Shown here one piece after another: positions 34,436 through 45,953 of a DNA stretch of 64,000 nucleotides. The position numbers were made by a program, and so were the translations under genes. The notes under the pieces are model-generated. The model was given only the letters and a program-made list of their open reading frames with translations. It was not told the origin of the DNA and did not search any database. How positions within the stretch are numbered: position 1 is the stretch's first letter; every line of letters begins with the position of its first letter. The DNA comes from Echria macrotheca (lineage: Eukaryota; Ascomycota; Sordariomycetes; Sordariales; Schizotheciaceae): the NCBI GenBank assembly GCA_030411725.1, contig MU839835.1:62001-126000 (forward strand). The letters run 5' to 3'.

Positions 34436-36335
34436 TGATAGAGGAATGAATGACGGGATTAGTGATGACGTGGATGTATGGAGTTTTGTGTGTATTTGTA
34501 CTATCTAACGTGTTGGTCTTTTTGTTTTACATTGCAAAATCGGGACGGGAGGACAAGGCAGGGTAGGAGGTGTATGGTCAACGGGTCTACGGCTTTGCGG
34601 TTTTGTATGCTATTTTGTGATCTACTAGGCTTTGGTGGGGGACTTGGCGATGGACTGGAACGTCGTGTTTGGCTTGTGACAAGCGCATCTTGGTGCGGCG
34701 TTGGAGGATGCGGCATACCCGGTGATACTGGTTCGCGGCGGATATGGAGCGTTTGGCAACAGCGTGGTGGGCTAGACAGACCTCAAAACGTTTTGGAAAT
34801 GGCATGAAACCGTGACTGATTGAAATTGGTGAGGCATTGCTCTGTATCTCGGCTGACAACACCACGAATATCACATCAAGACCCCCTTCACGGAAACAGA
34901 TGCCAAGAAATATCATTATGATTGATTGCTATGCTATGCTAGAATACTCGACGTCCTGTGATGCTGTTAGCTGGTGAACCACACGTGAACGACAACAACA
35001 GCAATGTGTATGATCCAATCAGACATCCAAGGAAGGTTGCTCCTTCATCTGTCCCAAGAATAGGCTCGTAAGGGACTCAAGTGGAAACTGCGAATGTAGG
35101 AAAAATTTTCATCATAAGGATCCGGGGGTGGTGTGGTGAAGAAAGAAAGCAACTAACCTTGAGAGACGCTCAGTGATGTGGAAGCTGGAGTGTTAGTGAA
35201 GAAGAAAAGAGTCGAGCAACGTGGCCAGCGTCCAGCAAAGATGTGGTCGGCTCTGAGCCAAGTTTGGTGGGAAGTGGGGTTGAAGAAAATTTCTGCTCGA
35301 TCTGGTCAGCGAGGATGTTGGACACGGGTACGCGCGAACGCGAACGCGTGCAAACAGCAAAGACCCCCAGGACGTGATGATGCATTCCGCTTCGTCAGAC
35401 AAAAATACTGGCAAGTAACAGGCGTCTCTCCCGTAGAAGGACGCCCGAGACAGACTGACTTTCGTTCATGGTCGAATCAGTTGGGAAAAGAAGACATGTT
35501 CAAAACGTTGTCATCATTCAGAAGGCGGAATGCGGGAGGGAAGAAGAGCTGTTGGCGAGAAGAAGTGCTTACCATAAAAAATCCCAGATGCGGTCTGCGT
35601 TTGACCTACCTGTTCTGCCTCGCGATTCTTATGCTGTAGAATGAGCGAATGCAAGAGGCAGTGTCGACGGCTTCCCACAATTTCTGGGAGAAGCAGCAGC
35701 TGGACCGCCGCGTTGTGCGGGTGGCTGCGTGTGGAAGATGGAAAGAGGGAGAGTGCAAGCTGTCGAGGACGAACTGAGGTTGAAATACTCGAAAGGTTGA
35801 TAGGTGATAAGAAAATTTTAGGTGGGGATCCCGTGATCGGGCACGAGCCAGCGACGGGGGGTGCTGTGGCCCGGGTCGTCCCGTGCTTGCTGCGTACAAA
35901 ACTCGAGCACCTACAAAACTCGAGCCCTTCAACCAGATGCGAGCGTCTCCTCTTGGCATGAGCAACCACATCGTCCTGGTGCGCTGCGCAAAGCCATCAG
36001 AACCCTCATCAGGAGCTGGTAAATGACACATCAGTTGACCTCCTCGCAAGCAGTTCGACGAGATACCCAAGAGCCAAGATCAGTGGTGCCTGGGTAGCAC
36101 TCTGAGAGCCTATCAAAACACCCTCTCCAATCCAAAGTGGGGCGGGGCGGAATATCGGTTTATCCGGTTCCAGAAGCACGCTTGATCGGTGCCCAGGATT
36201 CCTCTTTGCGACCGATCCACGCCTCCCCATCTGCGCTCAATCGGACGACTCGTCGGCTGCCCGCCCACCTCGCACGCGATCGCGCGCAGAAGCCCACGTC
36301 GATATCCACGCCGTGGATAGTCGAAAGCGCCGGAG
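34436..36335. other. intergenic, downstream of hbrB and upstream of ptaB
   Basis: 1.9 kb with no supportable gene. Open frames up to 154 codons overlap on both strands around 35178-36070 without family features. A cgaacgcgaacgcg dyad-like short repeat lies near 35336. Probably a long 5' regulatory region and leader of ptaB. Confidence 0.5.
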
Positions 36336-38977
36336 ATGATGGCCAATATCGCCGCGTCGTTTCCGCCGCATGCTGGCGGAATGCAACAACACCCAGGCGC
36401 GCCGCCGGGGCACCCGATGCAGCCCGGTATGGGCCACAACCCAAACCAGCCCGGGCCCGGAATGCCTCAACATATGGTCGCCCACATGGGAGTGTCCGGG
36501 CCGGGGCCTCAGATCAATCCCGCCGCGCTCATGGGGGGGATGCCACCAGGCGCAGGTGGTCCGAATGCGCACGCGATGCAACACCTAAACCCGGCACAGG
36601 CCCAAATGTTCCAACAACAGCACACGATGTGTGAGTGCCACGCGTCGCCCGGCGTAGTCTCCGCCAGTTTGGCTGATGATTTAAATGTAGTCGCTAACAG
36701 CCCTGCCGTTCAAGCGCAAATGCAGCAACAGCAGAGGCTCCAGGTGCTCCAACAGCAGCAGCAAGTCCGCCAGGCTCTGATGACCCAGCAGACAGGGAAC
36801 CAAGTTGGATACGGGAATATCAATATGCATGCCATGGGCATGCCGCTGAGCAGCATGAATCCTCAACAAGCCGCTCAGCAAGCCGCCCAGTTAGCTGCTC
36901 TTAGGAGCCGTATGCCGGTATCGTCTCTTCTCCCCCAATTCCAACAGGCGCAATTCGCTCAACATCAGCAGGGCCAACCCATGAACGTAAGACACACCTC
37001 AGTTGTGTTTCCGCCTTGCTCTGCGAGGCACTGCGTGAGTTTTGCTGTATGAACCTCTGCTAACTTGAGTCTTCAGAACCTGGTAGCCCAGCAGATCGCC
37101 CTTCAACAACACCACCAACAAATGAACCAGCAGATGGGCCAGCAGGGACCGAATCCCAACCAACACATGGGGCCCGGGCATATGAATATACAGCAAGCAC
37201 ACCAGTTGGCCGCCTTGCAAGCGCAACAGCAGGCTGCTCAGGCTGCCCAGGCCGCCCAACAACAGCAAGCCCAGCAGCAAGCCCAGGCGCAACAGCAACA
37301 GCAGCAACAGGGGCAAGGCCAACCGCAGGGACAGGCTCAGCCTCAGCAGCCGGGACCTCAGTCGCAAGGCCAGGGCGGTCCCAATACAAACGGGCCAGCA
37401 ACGAGCCAGGCGCCAACCCAGGGTCAAACTCCACAGCCGAACTCTCAGCAACAACCCCAGGCGCCTCCACAGACGCCGCAGACCACGCAAGCCCAACAAG
37501 CGCAGCTCGCCGCTCAGGCACAACAAGTAGCGCAGAACGCAGCTGGCGCAGCGGCTACCAACCTGATCCAGCAGCAGCAGGCACAACAACAGGCCCAACA
37601 GCAGCATCAGCAGAAAGTAGCCAACGTGAACACGAGGGGCTTGTGCATGCTGAAGCTGATTCAGTTTGCAGAGCAGCTGAGCGGGTTCCCTGTGAGTTGA
37701 TCGCCGCCATGTCAGCTCCCCACAGCCGCTAACACCCGTCTACAGGGATCCAAGAGCAAGGATGACCTTGCGTATTGGAACAACTTTGTGCACCAGTTCT
37801 TCTCCCCACGGGGCCTCTTCAGGCTGACCATCCTCGTCAAGGAAGGCGGAGAGAATCGTCAGGACCTGGACAAGCAGTACGAGCTGGCGGTGCCAGCCCT
37901 CCCTCGCTATTTCCACACTCATTTCGAGAGCGGCATCAAGTCGATCCAGCTGAACCTGGACAAGTGCACCATCGACAAACCATTGCCCCATGATTGCTAC
38001 TACATGGAGTACCACAAGGCAAGCCTTGTGTATTGGTTCGAGACCGGCTCACATGTAAGTCACAATCCCGCAGCGTCCATGATTTGTGGTATTGATGCCC
38101 TGAATCAGTTGGTCACGAGGGGAATTCTGCGCGCCCAGTTCGACCATGAGCAGAAGATTGATCTCTTCGAGTTCACCACAACCGCCCACGAAGAATACAT
38201 TGCTAGAGATTTCGTCATCCAGTCAGCACGTCCAGTACATAATTGGATCAAGGAATGGCGGAGCCTCAACCAGCAGGATGGGACACACTCACCTGAGATG
38301 AGCAACAAGAAAAACAAGCAGAAGCCGTACAAGTGCCCGGCTAACCCTCCACCGGATCTCGACCTCCCAATGCCACCGACCAAGACCAGCACGGGCATAA
38401 CGGATGCTGTGTATCAATTCCTAGAGGTGAGTAAGCAGGTCTTGGGAGAGGGCCAAACTGACAGGACATGTAGATTGTAGAAATCATAGGTCAGATGAGC
38501 CCGTTGTTCCACTATTACCATCAGCACCCAGGGCTCGGGCCATACGCTGCTCTAGAGCAGTATGTCGGCCAGATCAACAACGCGGGTCAGGTTGTCAACG
38601 GTCAGAACATGGCCCAGGGCGGCCCACGAACTCCAAGCTTCAACCAGTTTGGTATGGGCCAGAGCCCCGCCATGGGCAACTCGATTCTTCCTGGCAGCCC
38701 CCACGTCGCTGGCAGTCCAGCGCCGGGACAAATGCAGGCACCCGGCATGCAGCTCCAGGCAAGCCAGCAGGGCACCAGCTCGAGCGGGCCTAGCGCCAAC
38801 ACATCGCCCTCGCAGAACAACAAGCGGAGACGGCCGTCGACTGTCAAGACGGAAGATGACACGCCTGCCTCGGCGCCCACGCCAGGTGCCGTCGGTACTC
38901 CTCAGGTGAACGGCGTAGCAAAGAAACCACCGACGCCGAGGATGGGGAAACGTCAAAAGGTCAATCCATCAGGATGA
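36336..38977 (+). CDS. ptaB: LIM-domain-binding-type transcriptional co-regulator (PtaB/Adn1)
   Basis: Fungal LDB/SEUSS homologue; family members partner with Som1/Flo8-type regulators controlling adhesion and development in the nucleus. Exons 36336-36630, 36691-36986, 37077-37691, 37746-38054, 38109-38426 and 38474-38977 join to 778 aa. The first 400 residues are Met/Pro/Gln-rich with long Gln/Ala tracts. The conserved LIM-bind domain starts near residue 395: RGLCMLKLIQFAEQLSG, then DDLAYWNNFVHQFFSPRG, FRLTILVKEGGENRQDLDKQ, YYMEYHKASLVYWFETGSH|, LRAQFDHEQKIDLFEFTTTA and VHNWIKEWRSLNQ. The tail carries a basic cluster KRRRPSTVKTEDD. Introns 36631-36690 and 38055-38108 are multiples of three without stops, so retention would keep the frame. 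Confidence 0.92.
37180..37640 (+). repeat. Gln/Ala-rich low-complexity tract in ptaB
   Basis: Imperfect CAG/CAA/GCC repeats (cagcaagcccagcag-like) through exon 3 encode alternating Gln and Ala runs. Confidence 0.75.
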
Positions 38978-40800
38978 TCCAGTCTCTTGCCGGCAGGTGA
39001 GTCAAACTGTGGACGGGAAGCGCTGGGCCAAAAAGTTATGAGCAAGCGGATAGATATTGGATCTTTACCTCTTCTACGCGGAGTCGTTGTGACGGATGGT
39101 GTCTCGGCGTCGCGTTGTATTTGCATTTTTTTTCTGGTTGGGATGAGGTCAAGGTTTCCTATCCAAGTTGTCATAGTCGGCTGTTTATTTCCCTTTTGGT
39201 TACATACGGGCGGGCGAGCATCTGGAATCGGACATGCATATACCCAATTCTCGTGTCGGGCTTGTGGGGAAGAGGGGCGATATACCTGCGACGAGGGCGA
39301 TGTGGTTATCGTCTGGGTTCTCAGGGGAGGCGCCATCTTCTCAGTGAGCAGCGGGACGAGCGAGGGCGGAAGGCCAAGGGGGTGGTCTTTTATTGTTGCC
39401 TCGGCGGATGGCCAGGTTGCCTCATGGAACGGCATCGGGAATGAGGCTTTTAATACGGTGCTGGGGGTGACGGCGGCAGGGCGGGGGGAGGACATGGTGG
39501 CCGGGGCGAGGATTTGGGACGAGGGCGAGCTAAGTGAGCACCGGGCTTGGGCTCACAATACTTTGGGAGATTCATGTGCTAGTCGCGGTCGAGAGCGGCA
39601 GGGAAGAGAGACGGTTCAAGTGATTTTCTGTTTCAGGAGCGAGGAGTCTTTTATTTCCCTCGTCATCGTCTTTTTTATTGTTATCACGGAGCCTGCGTGG
39701 TTTAGTTTCGGGCTGGGTTGGGCGGTGGAAAAGGGACGGGTGTTAGCGCGGTGCGGGTGTGTGTGTGTTTGTAAAAATAGCGTGCTCATGATGGTCGGAA
39801 AGAAGGTTTTGAGAATTTAACTATTGCTCGATTCAAGCTTGGATTGATTTGGATTGTGCTGGCTGGGTGTTGGGTATATAAGTATGTCTCTTGAGAGTCA
39901 GGGCTTTCCGCCGGCATGTTTTAGGTGACGCTGCGTTGAGAAGGAGGCGTATCCGGATGTTCCGGGTGCATGCTCGACAGCGACGATATCATGAATAAAT
40001 TTGTACGGCATGGGATGTGCTGTTCATGTTGCAGCTGATGTGTGTCTGGTTTGGGTTCATGCCTGGTGACGGAGTGATTCAACTAGTCTACATGTGCGGT
40101 CGGTGCAGGAGATCACTGCACACTCGGGACTTGTAGGCGGGAGATATATAATGAGAATATACATACGCGTTGAGCCACAGAGTGCCGCCCGCCGGTGTTA
40201 TTTGTCTCTGGTGGTGCCGGTGCTGAGTGGTACCGGTGCCGAGTGCTTCCGTTCGCCCTCGTATTAATAGGCGGCAGTCAGGTCCTTGGAGGCGGTAGAC
40301 ACGTCCGTTGGGTAGGTAGGTAAGGTAGTATATATTTGTTTGCGGCCGGTTTTGTCTCTGACGACAAAACAAGTTTTTTCTCCAGGAGACAAAAAAAGTG
40401 TCTAGACATGCATGATCATGCCTGTCAAGTGTCAACGACATCTTCTTCCTTGGATTCCAATACCTTCCCTACTTCCATGACAGACCCATTTCCAGCTACT
40501 TGCAGGACCGCCCATGTATGTTTATGCAGCTAAACATACCGACGCGGAGTATGTTGTCAGAAATAGGCACTGACACCCTACCTAGATAGGCACGAAGGGC
40601 ACTTGATATGCTCCGGATTTCAGGTTTGGGACCGGAGGAAAAAAAGACGACGTGTTTAGCTAAGTACGTACGTAGATAGCCCTATCCAAGCAGTCGCCCA
40701 GATGGCCGCAGAGCAAGCAAGCCAGTAAGGCAGGCCAGTCTATTCCTCGTTCCTCCTGCCCCTCGGTAAAACCGCAACCGATGTCGTTGGGTCTAGAAAT

Positions 40801-40816
40801 GTATGTATGTATGTAT
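40801..40816. repeat. tgta tetranucleotide microsatellite
   Basis: Four uninterrupted units of tatg/tgta in intergenic DNA. Confidence 0.8.
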
Positions 40817-41446
40817 TCCATGTTAGGTGAAAAATCCAAGCATTGCTCTGCAGTAGGAATCCAGCGGACCCCCAAACGCCACACGTGTCCTGATACATAC
40901 ACACGAGATTTACAAAATGAAATCATCAGCCCCCGTCATATCCCTCGCAGATATCCGAAAAGAAAAAAAGAAAGAAAAAACTCCCGTGAGCCTGTCGTGG
41001 GCAAGCAGCAGTCGTTACCTCCTATGCCTCAGAGACGGGCGTCCACAAAACAGGCCAGCGCAACACATGCAACGCAAATGCAGCTCCCAACCCGAGGACT
41101 GCATACCTACCTACCTTACCTACCGGTGCGGGAAACATAGGGACCTAGAGCGACATGATCATCAACGCCAAAGCCAAAGCCAAAGCCAACTCCCCCCTCC
41201 CTCCCCCCGGCCGAAATAAAATGCATAGCATACCATCCCCGAAGCATAACTCAATGTAAGAAACCAAGCCAGCCCAGCCCAGGTGACCCACCTACCTACC
41301 AACCTACAGGTAGTAGTGCCAAGCAACAAGACGACCCAACAACAAAAAAGGGGATCTTCATATCCGACCTCGAACGAGGGAGGCCCCATCACCACACCCA
41401 TACGTATCAAGACTATATATATACCCATGGCATACCCAGTCTATAT

Positions 41447-41515
41447 CCCAATCAGGCCTACCTCTCCTAATCCTAATCCTAATCCTGATCCTGATCATGA
41501 TCCTCATCCTCATCA
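41447..41515. repeat. 6 bp (cctaat/cctgat) tandem repeat
   Basis: Degenerate hexamer array with units cctaat, cctgat, catgat and cctcat. A similar gatcctgatcc array recurs at about 41729-41750, 250 bp further on. Confidence 0.75.
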
Positions 41516-42547
41516 TGCCATCATGCCAAGACAACACGCACAATCGCTCTCAAGAAAATTACCCCATCCCCATCCCCTCGGCTGATACAGCCTCGCTTGA
41601 CCTCGGTATCACAACCACAACCACAATCGTACGGACATCGAAGGGCAAATGGATAATAGCATGAAACATTGTCTGACGACAGGATTAAGACTAAATGTAT
41701 ACAAGTTTACATCCCAATCAGACGCGCCGATCCTGATCCCGATCCTGATCTTCCTACCGTTTCGAAAACGCAAAGTCAAAGAACGACATCAGACAAGTCT
41801 ACAGTAAAGAATTACGCCATACCGATACCACCAGGACATATGATACTCTTCACCGGACATCCGGACACGGAATCATTGACCATGATCGGATTTCACACCC
41901 TTCTCAAGCTATGTCACCCAGTGTTGTTAGCATTCCTTCTTGATCAGGTGCTACCGTGACAGGAGAGCCTTGGGTCGGAGACCAAGCCCTTTTCCAACTG
42001 ACGGGAGTCCCTTTCGAGACTAGATTTATCGCCCACCCACACCAGCATCGCATGGCTTCTACATATCTGGCGGAAGATCTTCGGGAAGCTACGCCTATGA
42101 TGCCCCGATGGTCGCTCAAGGAAAGCTAACTCCAACCGACACTGGCGTATCTCAGGAACGCACATGGCATGGGAAGTGAGATTCTACTTGGGAAATACAT
42201 CAGCAGCACCACAAATAGCAACACAAAGCAACTGAAAAGCAACGCTCGATTCAAGGCAACTTGCAACTAGCCCATGACATACACACGAACCAAGAGACCA
42301 GGCACTCTTCACCCACTGGCCCACCGGCCCACCGGAATTACATGCTGTTGGCTGATCCTAGACGTCTCAACTGCCCTACTGTCCTGTTGCCCATAGCGAG
42401 AGCTACTCACCCCCGACGAAGCCTAGCCGGGCCAATATCGCATGAACCCAATGATACCGTGTGAAATTCCCTCCGTCCCTTCCAACTGTTCATCACCAAA
42501 AACGCCCAAACGAGTCAAGGAAACCGAAAAAGCCATGGACTCATCCT

Positions 42548-43078
42548 CTAAGCCGTCTCGAAACCACCGAACGTGTTCTCTCCGGAATACGTAATGTAGA
42601 GGAACCTGCGCACACAATATTGTTAGCCTCTGCCCAACCAGAGGGATTCACAGAACGTACCCATCTTCGTCCTTGTGCTCTTCGTAGATGCTGCTCATCA
42701 GAGCAGCCGTCGGTGGCAGAACTTCATCGACGAAGATGAAGATGGCCTTCTCGGGCGAAAGCTTGATTCGCTTCCTGATGACATAGACAAACTGCCCGAC
42801 GGTGAGGTCGGCAGGGACAAGATATTTCTTCTTGTCTATGGTCGCGATGTCGCTCTTCTCGACCTTCTCGCAGATAACCTACAGGAAACAAAAGCGTTAG
42901 CACACACAGCTGCCTGGGATAGCGGAACGGTCGGCAACGCGGGGGGCGAAAAGCAAAAGAGCGGTGATGAAAGGGACAGAACACGTACGGGAATCCGGTC
43001 GTTGTACTTCTGCCGAATACGCTCGGCCTCTGCCTTGCGCTTTTCGAAGGGATGCTCGTCCTTGAACTTGCTGCGCAT
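42548..43078 (-). CDS. atg8: autophagy ubiquitin-like protein Atg8
   Basis: Ubiquitin-like modifier conjugated to phosphatidylethanolamine on phagophores. Exons 43078-42989, 42878-42661 and 42605-42548, with introns of 110 and 55 nt, give 121 aa, the standard fungal length. It starts [20 protein letters not shown] and includes [20 protein letters not shown]. It ends in NTFGGFETA: Atg4 cleaves after Gly116, removing GFETA to expose the conjugation glycine. Each of the three exons restores canonical Atg8 sequence across its junction ([15 protein letters not shown] and [14 protein letters not shown]). A short first exon before a 110 nt intron is common for filamentous fungal atg8. Confidence 0.98.
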
Positions 43079-44027
43079 CTTGTCGGTGGTCGGTGTTGGT
43101 TCTTCGGTGGGAGTGGTAGAGATGCGGTGCGAGTTGTGCTGTTCAGCGATGCCTAAGAGTGCGTCGAACAAAAAAGAGAATTAGCAAGGAAGTTTTGAAG
43201 AGAAGGAAGATTGGGCGGAGCGAAAGAAGAAGTTATACCTTTGTTTCGTCTGTTGTCCGATGGTGGAAGTGGAAAGAGGGAAGGTTGCGGAGGGAGGTTG
43301 CGTATGGCAAGGTTGCCGCCTTGAGGAGGGACGCTGGAGGTGCAGGAAGGCGGGGCTGACCGATGACTAACCAAGGCATCCGCCCGTTTGGGGTTAGTCT
43401 GCTTCTCTTTCGGTGAATCAGGAGGCCTGCTCACATGGGGTTTTGGGCGGTGCTTGCGCCAACCTCAGCTGGTACAGGTACCTGGACCACCGTGGTGATG
43501 ACGCACTTCGCCGATGGCGCTGGAGCTTATGAAAGCTGCAGCCCGTCCTCATCTGGCCGGCGTTCTGAATCACGAGCACCTGAGGAAGTTCCTCTCTTAT
43601 ATATCTAGCAGCAGGCCGAGTTTGGCTTGTCCTGTGATGCGACAGCGTTGGGAAGCTCGCCTTATCACCCCGCGTTTCCCACCAGCTGCAGGAACACCCC
43701 GCTCGAGGCCATGTCGCGGTACGTGCAGCCGGGCCAAGCTCCAAGTGGCAAGGATCGCAGCATCTGGCAAAACCCACCGGCCGGCCGCTGCTGGGTCTGG
43801 AGCTCGCGATTTGCTTCCGGGAGCCGGCCCCGCGGAATCGAGAGGTGTCGTGTTTTCTGAACATCCGATTCTGAAGGCCACATCAGCCGAGCCACGGCGC
43901 ATTGGAGCCGCCAGCACCGTCCAGCCCGGCCCGAGGTGGCCTCATGTCTGCCCAGCTAGCCCAGTAGACATCATCCGATTTTCGCAGATTTCTTGGGTGT
44001 CACGGCGCCAACATTTAGATAAAAACC
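43079..44027. other. divergent intergenic region, atg8 and hem13
   Basis: About 950 bp shared upstream region. Open frames on both strands show no family features; part is probably the atg8 leader. Confidence 0.55.
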
Positions 44028-45313
44028 ATGAGCGCACGACGACCGGTCCTCGGCCTGCTCGCGCAGTGCAGGAGGACTCCAGGCCGATTGAGTAACCCTA
44101 GGTGTCGCCGCGGACTCTCGACGATTCCCGACGCGCAAAGAGCCACTCCGCTGTTCGCAAGATACTTGAGCTTGACAGCTCTTGGCCTGCTTGTGGCTAG
44201 CCCCTTGTTTTACAAAATGGTACGTTATCCACGTCTCTACGCGCTTTCGGGATGCCAATCTCACCGCCGTCCCGCTTTCTGCAGGCCGTCGATAACACGT
44301 TGATGCTCGACTCGCCCACGCTCGCCGAGCGCGACCAGCTGGCCAAGCTGCAACCCGTCGACGATGCATCCCCCATGCGCCTTCGCATGGAGAAGTTTGT
44401 CAAGGAGCAGCAGAGAGAAATAGTGCGGGGACTCGAGGCCATCGATGGCGGCAAGTTCCGGATAGACGAGTGGAAACGCAGGGAGGGCGGCGACGGCATC
44501 ACCTGCGTGCTCCAGGAGGGCAACGTGTTTGAGAAGGCCGGTGTCGGCGTCAGCATCGTCTACGGCAAGCTGCCCAAGGCCGCCATCCTCAAGATGCGCG
44601 CCAACCACCGCAACATTGTCAACGACAAGGCCGAGATACCCGAGAGCCTCGAGTTCTTCGCCGCTGGGCTCAGTCTCATCTGCCACCCCAAGAACCCCAT
44701 GGCACCGACGGTGCACCTCAACTACCGATACTTTGAGACGGCCAACCCGGACGGGTCGTCTGGGACGTGGTGGTTCGGCGGCGGCAGCGACCTGACGCCC
44801 AACTATCTGTTTGATGAGGACGCCATCCTCTTCCACAAGTCGTTGAAGGACGTGTGCGATGCCCACAATAAGGATTTCTATCCCAAGTACAAAAAGTGGT
44901 GCGACGAGTATTTTTACAACAAGCACCGCATGGAGAGCCGCGGCATCGGCGGCATCTTCTTTGACGATCTTGACGGCGACGCCCAGGACAAGGAGACGCT
45001 GTTTGCCTTCATCCAGGACGCTCTCAAGTCGTTTATTCCCACCTACACAACCATCCTCAACAGGCGCAAGGACATGCCCTTCACCGAGAAGGAGAAGGAG
45101 TGGCAGCAGATCCGGCGCGGCCGCTATGTTGAGTTTAACCTGGTGCACGACCGCGGTACTGCCTTTGGTCTGAACACGCCCGGGCCACGGGTAGAGAGCA
45201 TTCTGATGAGCATGCCTCTGACAGCCACGTGGAAGTACATGTACGAGCCAGAGCGGGGGAGTCGTGAGGCGCGGCTTGAAGAAGTGCTGCGGGAACCAAG
45301 GGAGTGGGTTTGA
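44028..45313 (+). CDS. hem13: coproporphyrinogen III oxidase, oxygen-dependent
   Basis: Converts coproporphyrinogen III to protoporphyrinogen IX with O2 in haem synthesis. Exons 44028-44219 and 44285-45313 (intron GTACGT..TGCAG) give 406 aa. Residues 1-64 form an Arg/Ser-rich presequence followed by a hydrophobic stretch (LSLTALGLLVASPLFYKM), absent from yeast cytosolic Hem13 and suggesting mitochondrial intermembrane targeting. The catalytic domain shows NYRYFETANPDG, TWWFGGGSDLTPNYL, the acidic loop GIGGIFFDDLDGD and the signature RRGRYVEFNLVHDRGTAFGL with SILMSMPLTATWKY. The strong GC3 bias of this gene creates an open antisense frame over most of its length. Confidence 0.97.
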
Positions 45314-45660
45314 TGTACATATAGCGTAAAAGTGTTTCCAGCGTGTCACTACAGCTCAGCGATTTGGTGTATGGAATATTCTTGACGGTATATATAGCCA
45401 GGGACCTGCATAGGCACCACAGCAGTGTCTCACTTTTTTATCCCCAGCACACTCCCGACAGAATATGCGCATCTTCCGGCCGATATATCCATCACACTCA
45501 TGTGGGATGGAGGAAGTCATTTGGTTGTCTGTGTCAGGCCTTGACTCACTCAGACAGCACACACATATACACATTCACTCTCTCGACACGAACAAGTCAC
45601 TAACCGGGTTAACCTCGGCAATGTCTTGATACTGTCTGGTATTGTTCGTTCCATGCAGTC
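45314..45660. other. 3' flank of hem13
   Basis: No gene seen; leads into the repeat-rich degenerate tract. Confidence 0.6.
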
Positions 45661-45780
45661 GCCTACATCCTCCTCCTATGCTCTCCGCTCCTTCCTGGGT
45701 CTCGGGTCCTTTTCGAGCCAAAACACGTCCTAGAATCTATCTCATAACAAAGCCCGCCCGGGGCCACACACCCCGAGGAC
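45661..45780 (+). repeat. direct repeat, copy 1 (about 120 bp)
   Basis: Begins gcctacatcctcctcctatg and ends cacaccccgaggac. The second copy is at 46417-46534 in the same orientation with scattered substitutions and small gaps. A partial third copy (tcctcctatgctctccggtc) is at about 45960-45986. Confidence 0.9.
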
Positions 45781-45789
45781 GATACAGTA

Positions 45790-45926
45790 CCAGAACCATG
45801 GCATCGCATAGTTGCCGTATGAAGATCGTGTACCATGCAATACTCCCGCCGACACACAGGACCAGAGCCATGGCATTGCATAGTTGCCGTATAAAGATCG
45901 TGTACCATGCCATACTCCCGCCGACA
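45790..45926 (+). repeat. 72 bp tandem repeat, two units
   Basis: Units start at 45790 (ccagaaccatggcatcgcat) and 45862 (ccagagccatggcattgcat) and run to cgccgaca. They differ at only a few positions, so the duplication is recent relative to the surrounding decay. Confidence 0.9.
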
Positions 45927-45953
45927 TTTTCGATGGCAAAGGTGCCTTCATCG

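Larger units (their letters stand above)
38978..42547. other. gene-poor stretch between ptaB and atg8
   Basis: 3.6 kb without a supported gene. A 277-codon open frame at 38987-39820 starts just after the ptaB stop but has Gly/Cys/Val-rich composition without family traits. Simple repeats recur: taggtaggtaaggtag near 40313-40328; tgtatgtatgtatgtat at 40801-40816; ctacctaccttacctacc near 41105-41122; a cctaatcctaatcctgatcctgatc run at about 41447-41480; and gatcctgatcccgatcctgatc at about 41729-41750. Parts probably serve as 3' trailers of ptaB and atg8. Confidence 0.55.

Noticed and set aside
34436..36335. Hidden gene between hbrB and ptaB
   Set aside because: Frames of up to 154 codons overlap on both strands, lack splice-consistent extension and show no family blocks.
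38987..39820. 277-codon frame directly after ptaB
   Set aside because: Starts 10 bp after the ptaB stop in likely 3' UTR; composition is irregular and no motif is recognised.
41447..41750. CRISPR-like array
   Set aside because: The units are contiguous hexamers without spacers in a eukaryotic genome; simple microsatellites.
44261..45349. 362-codon open frame antisense to hem13
   Set aside because: Produced by the strong C/G third-position bias of hem13; no family traits, while the sense strand has all the enzyme signatures.
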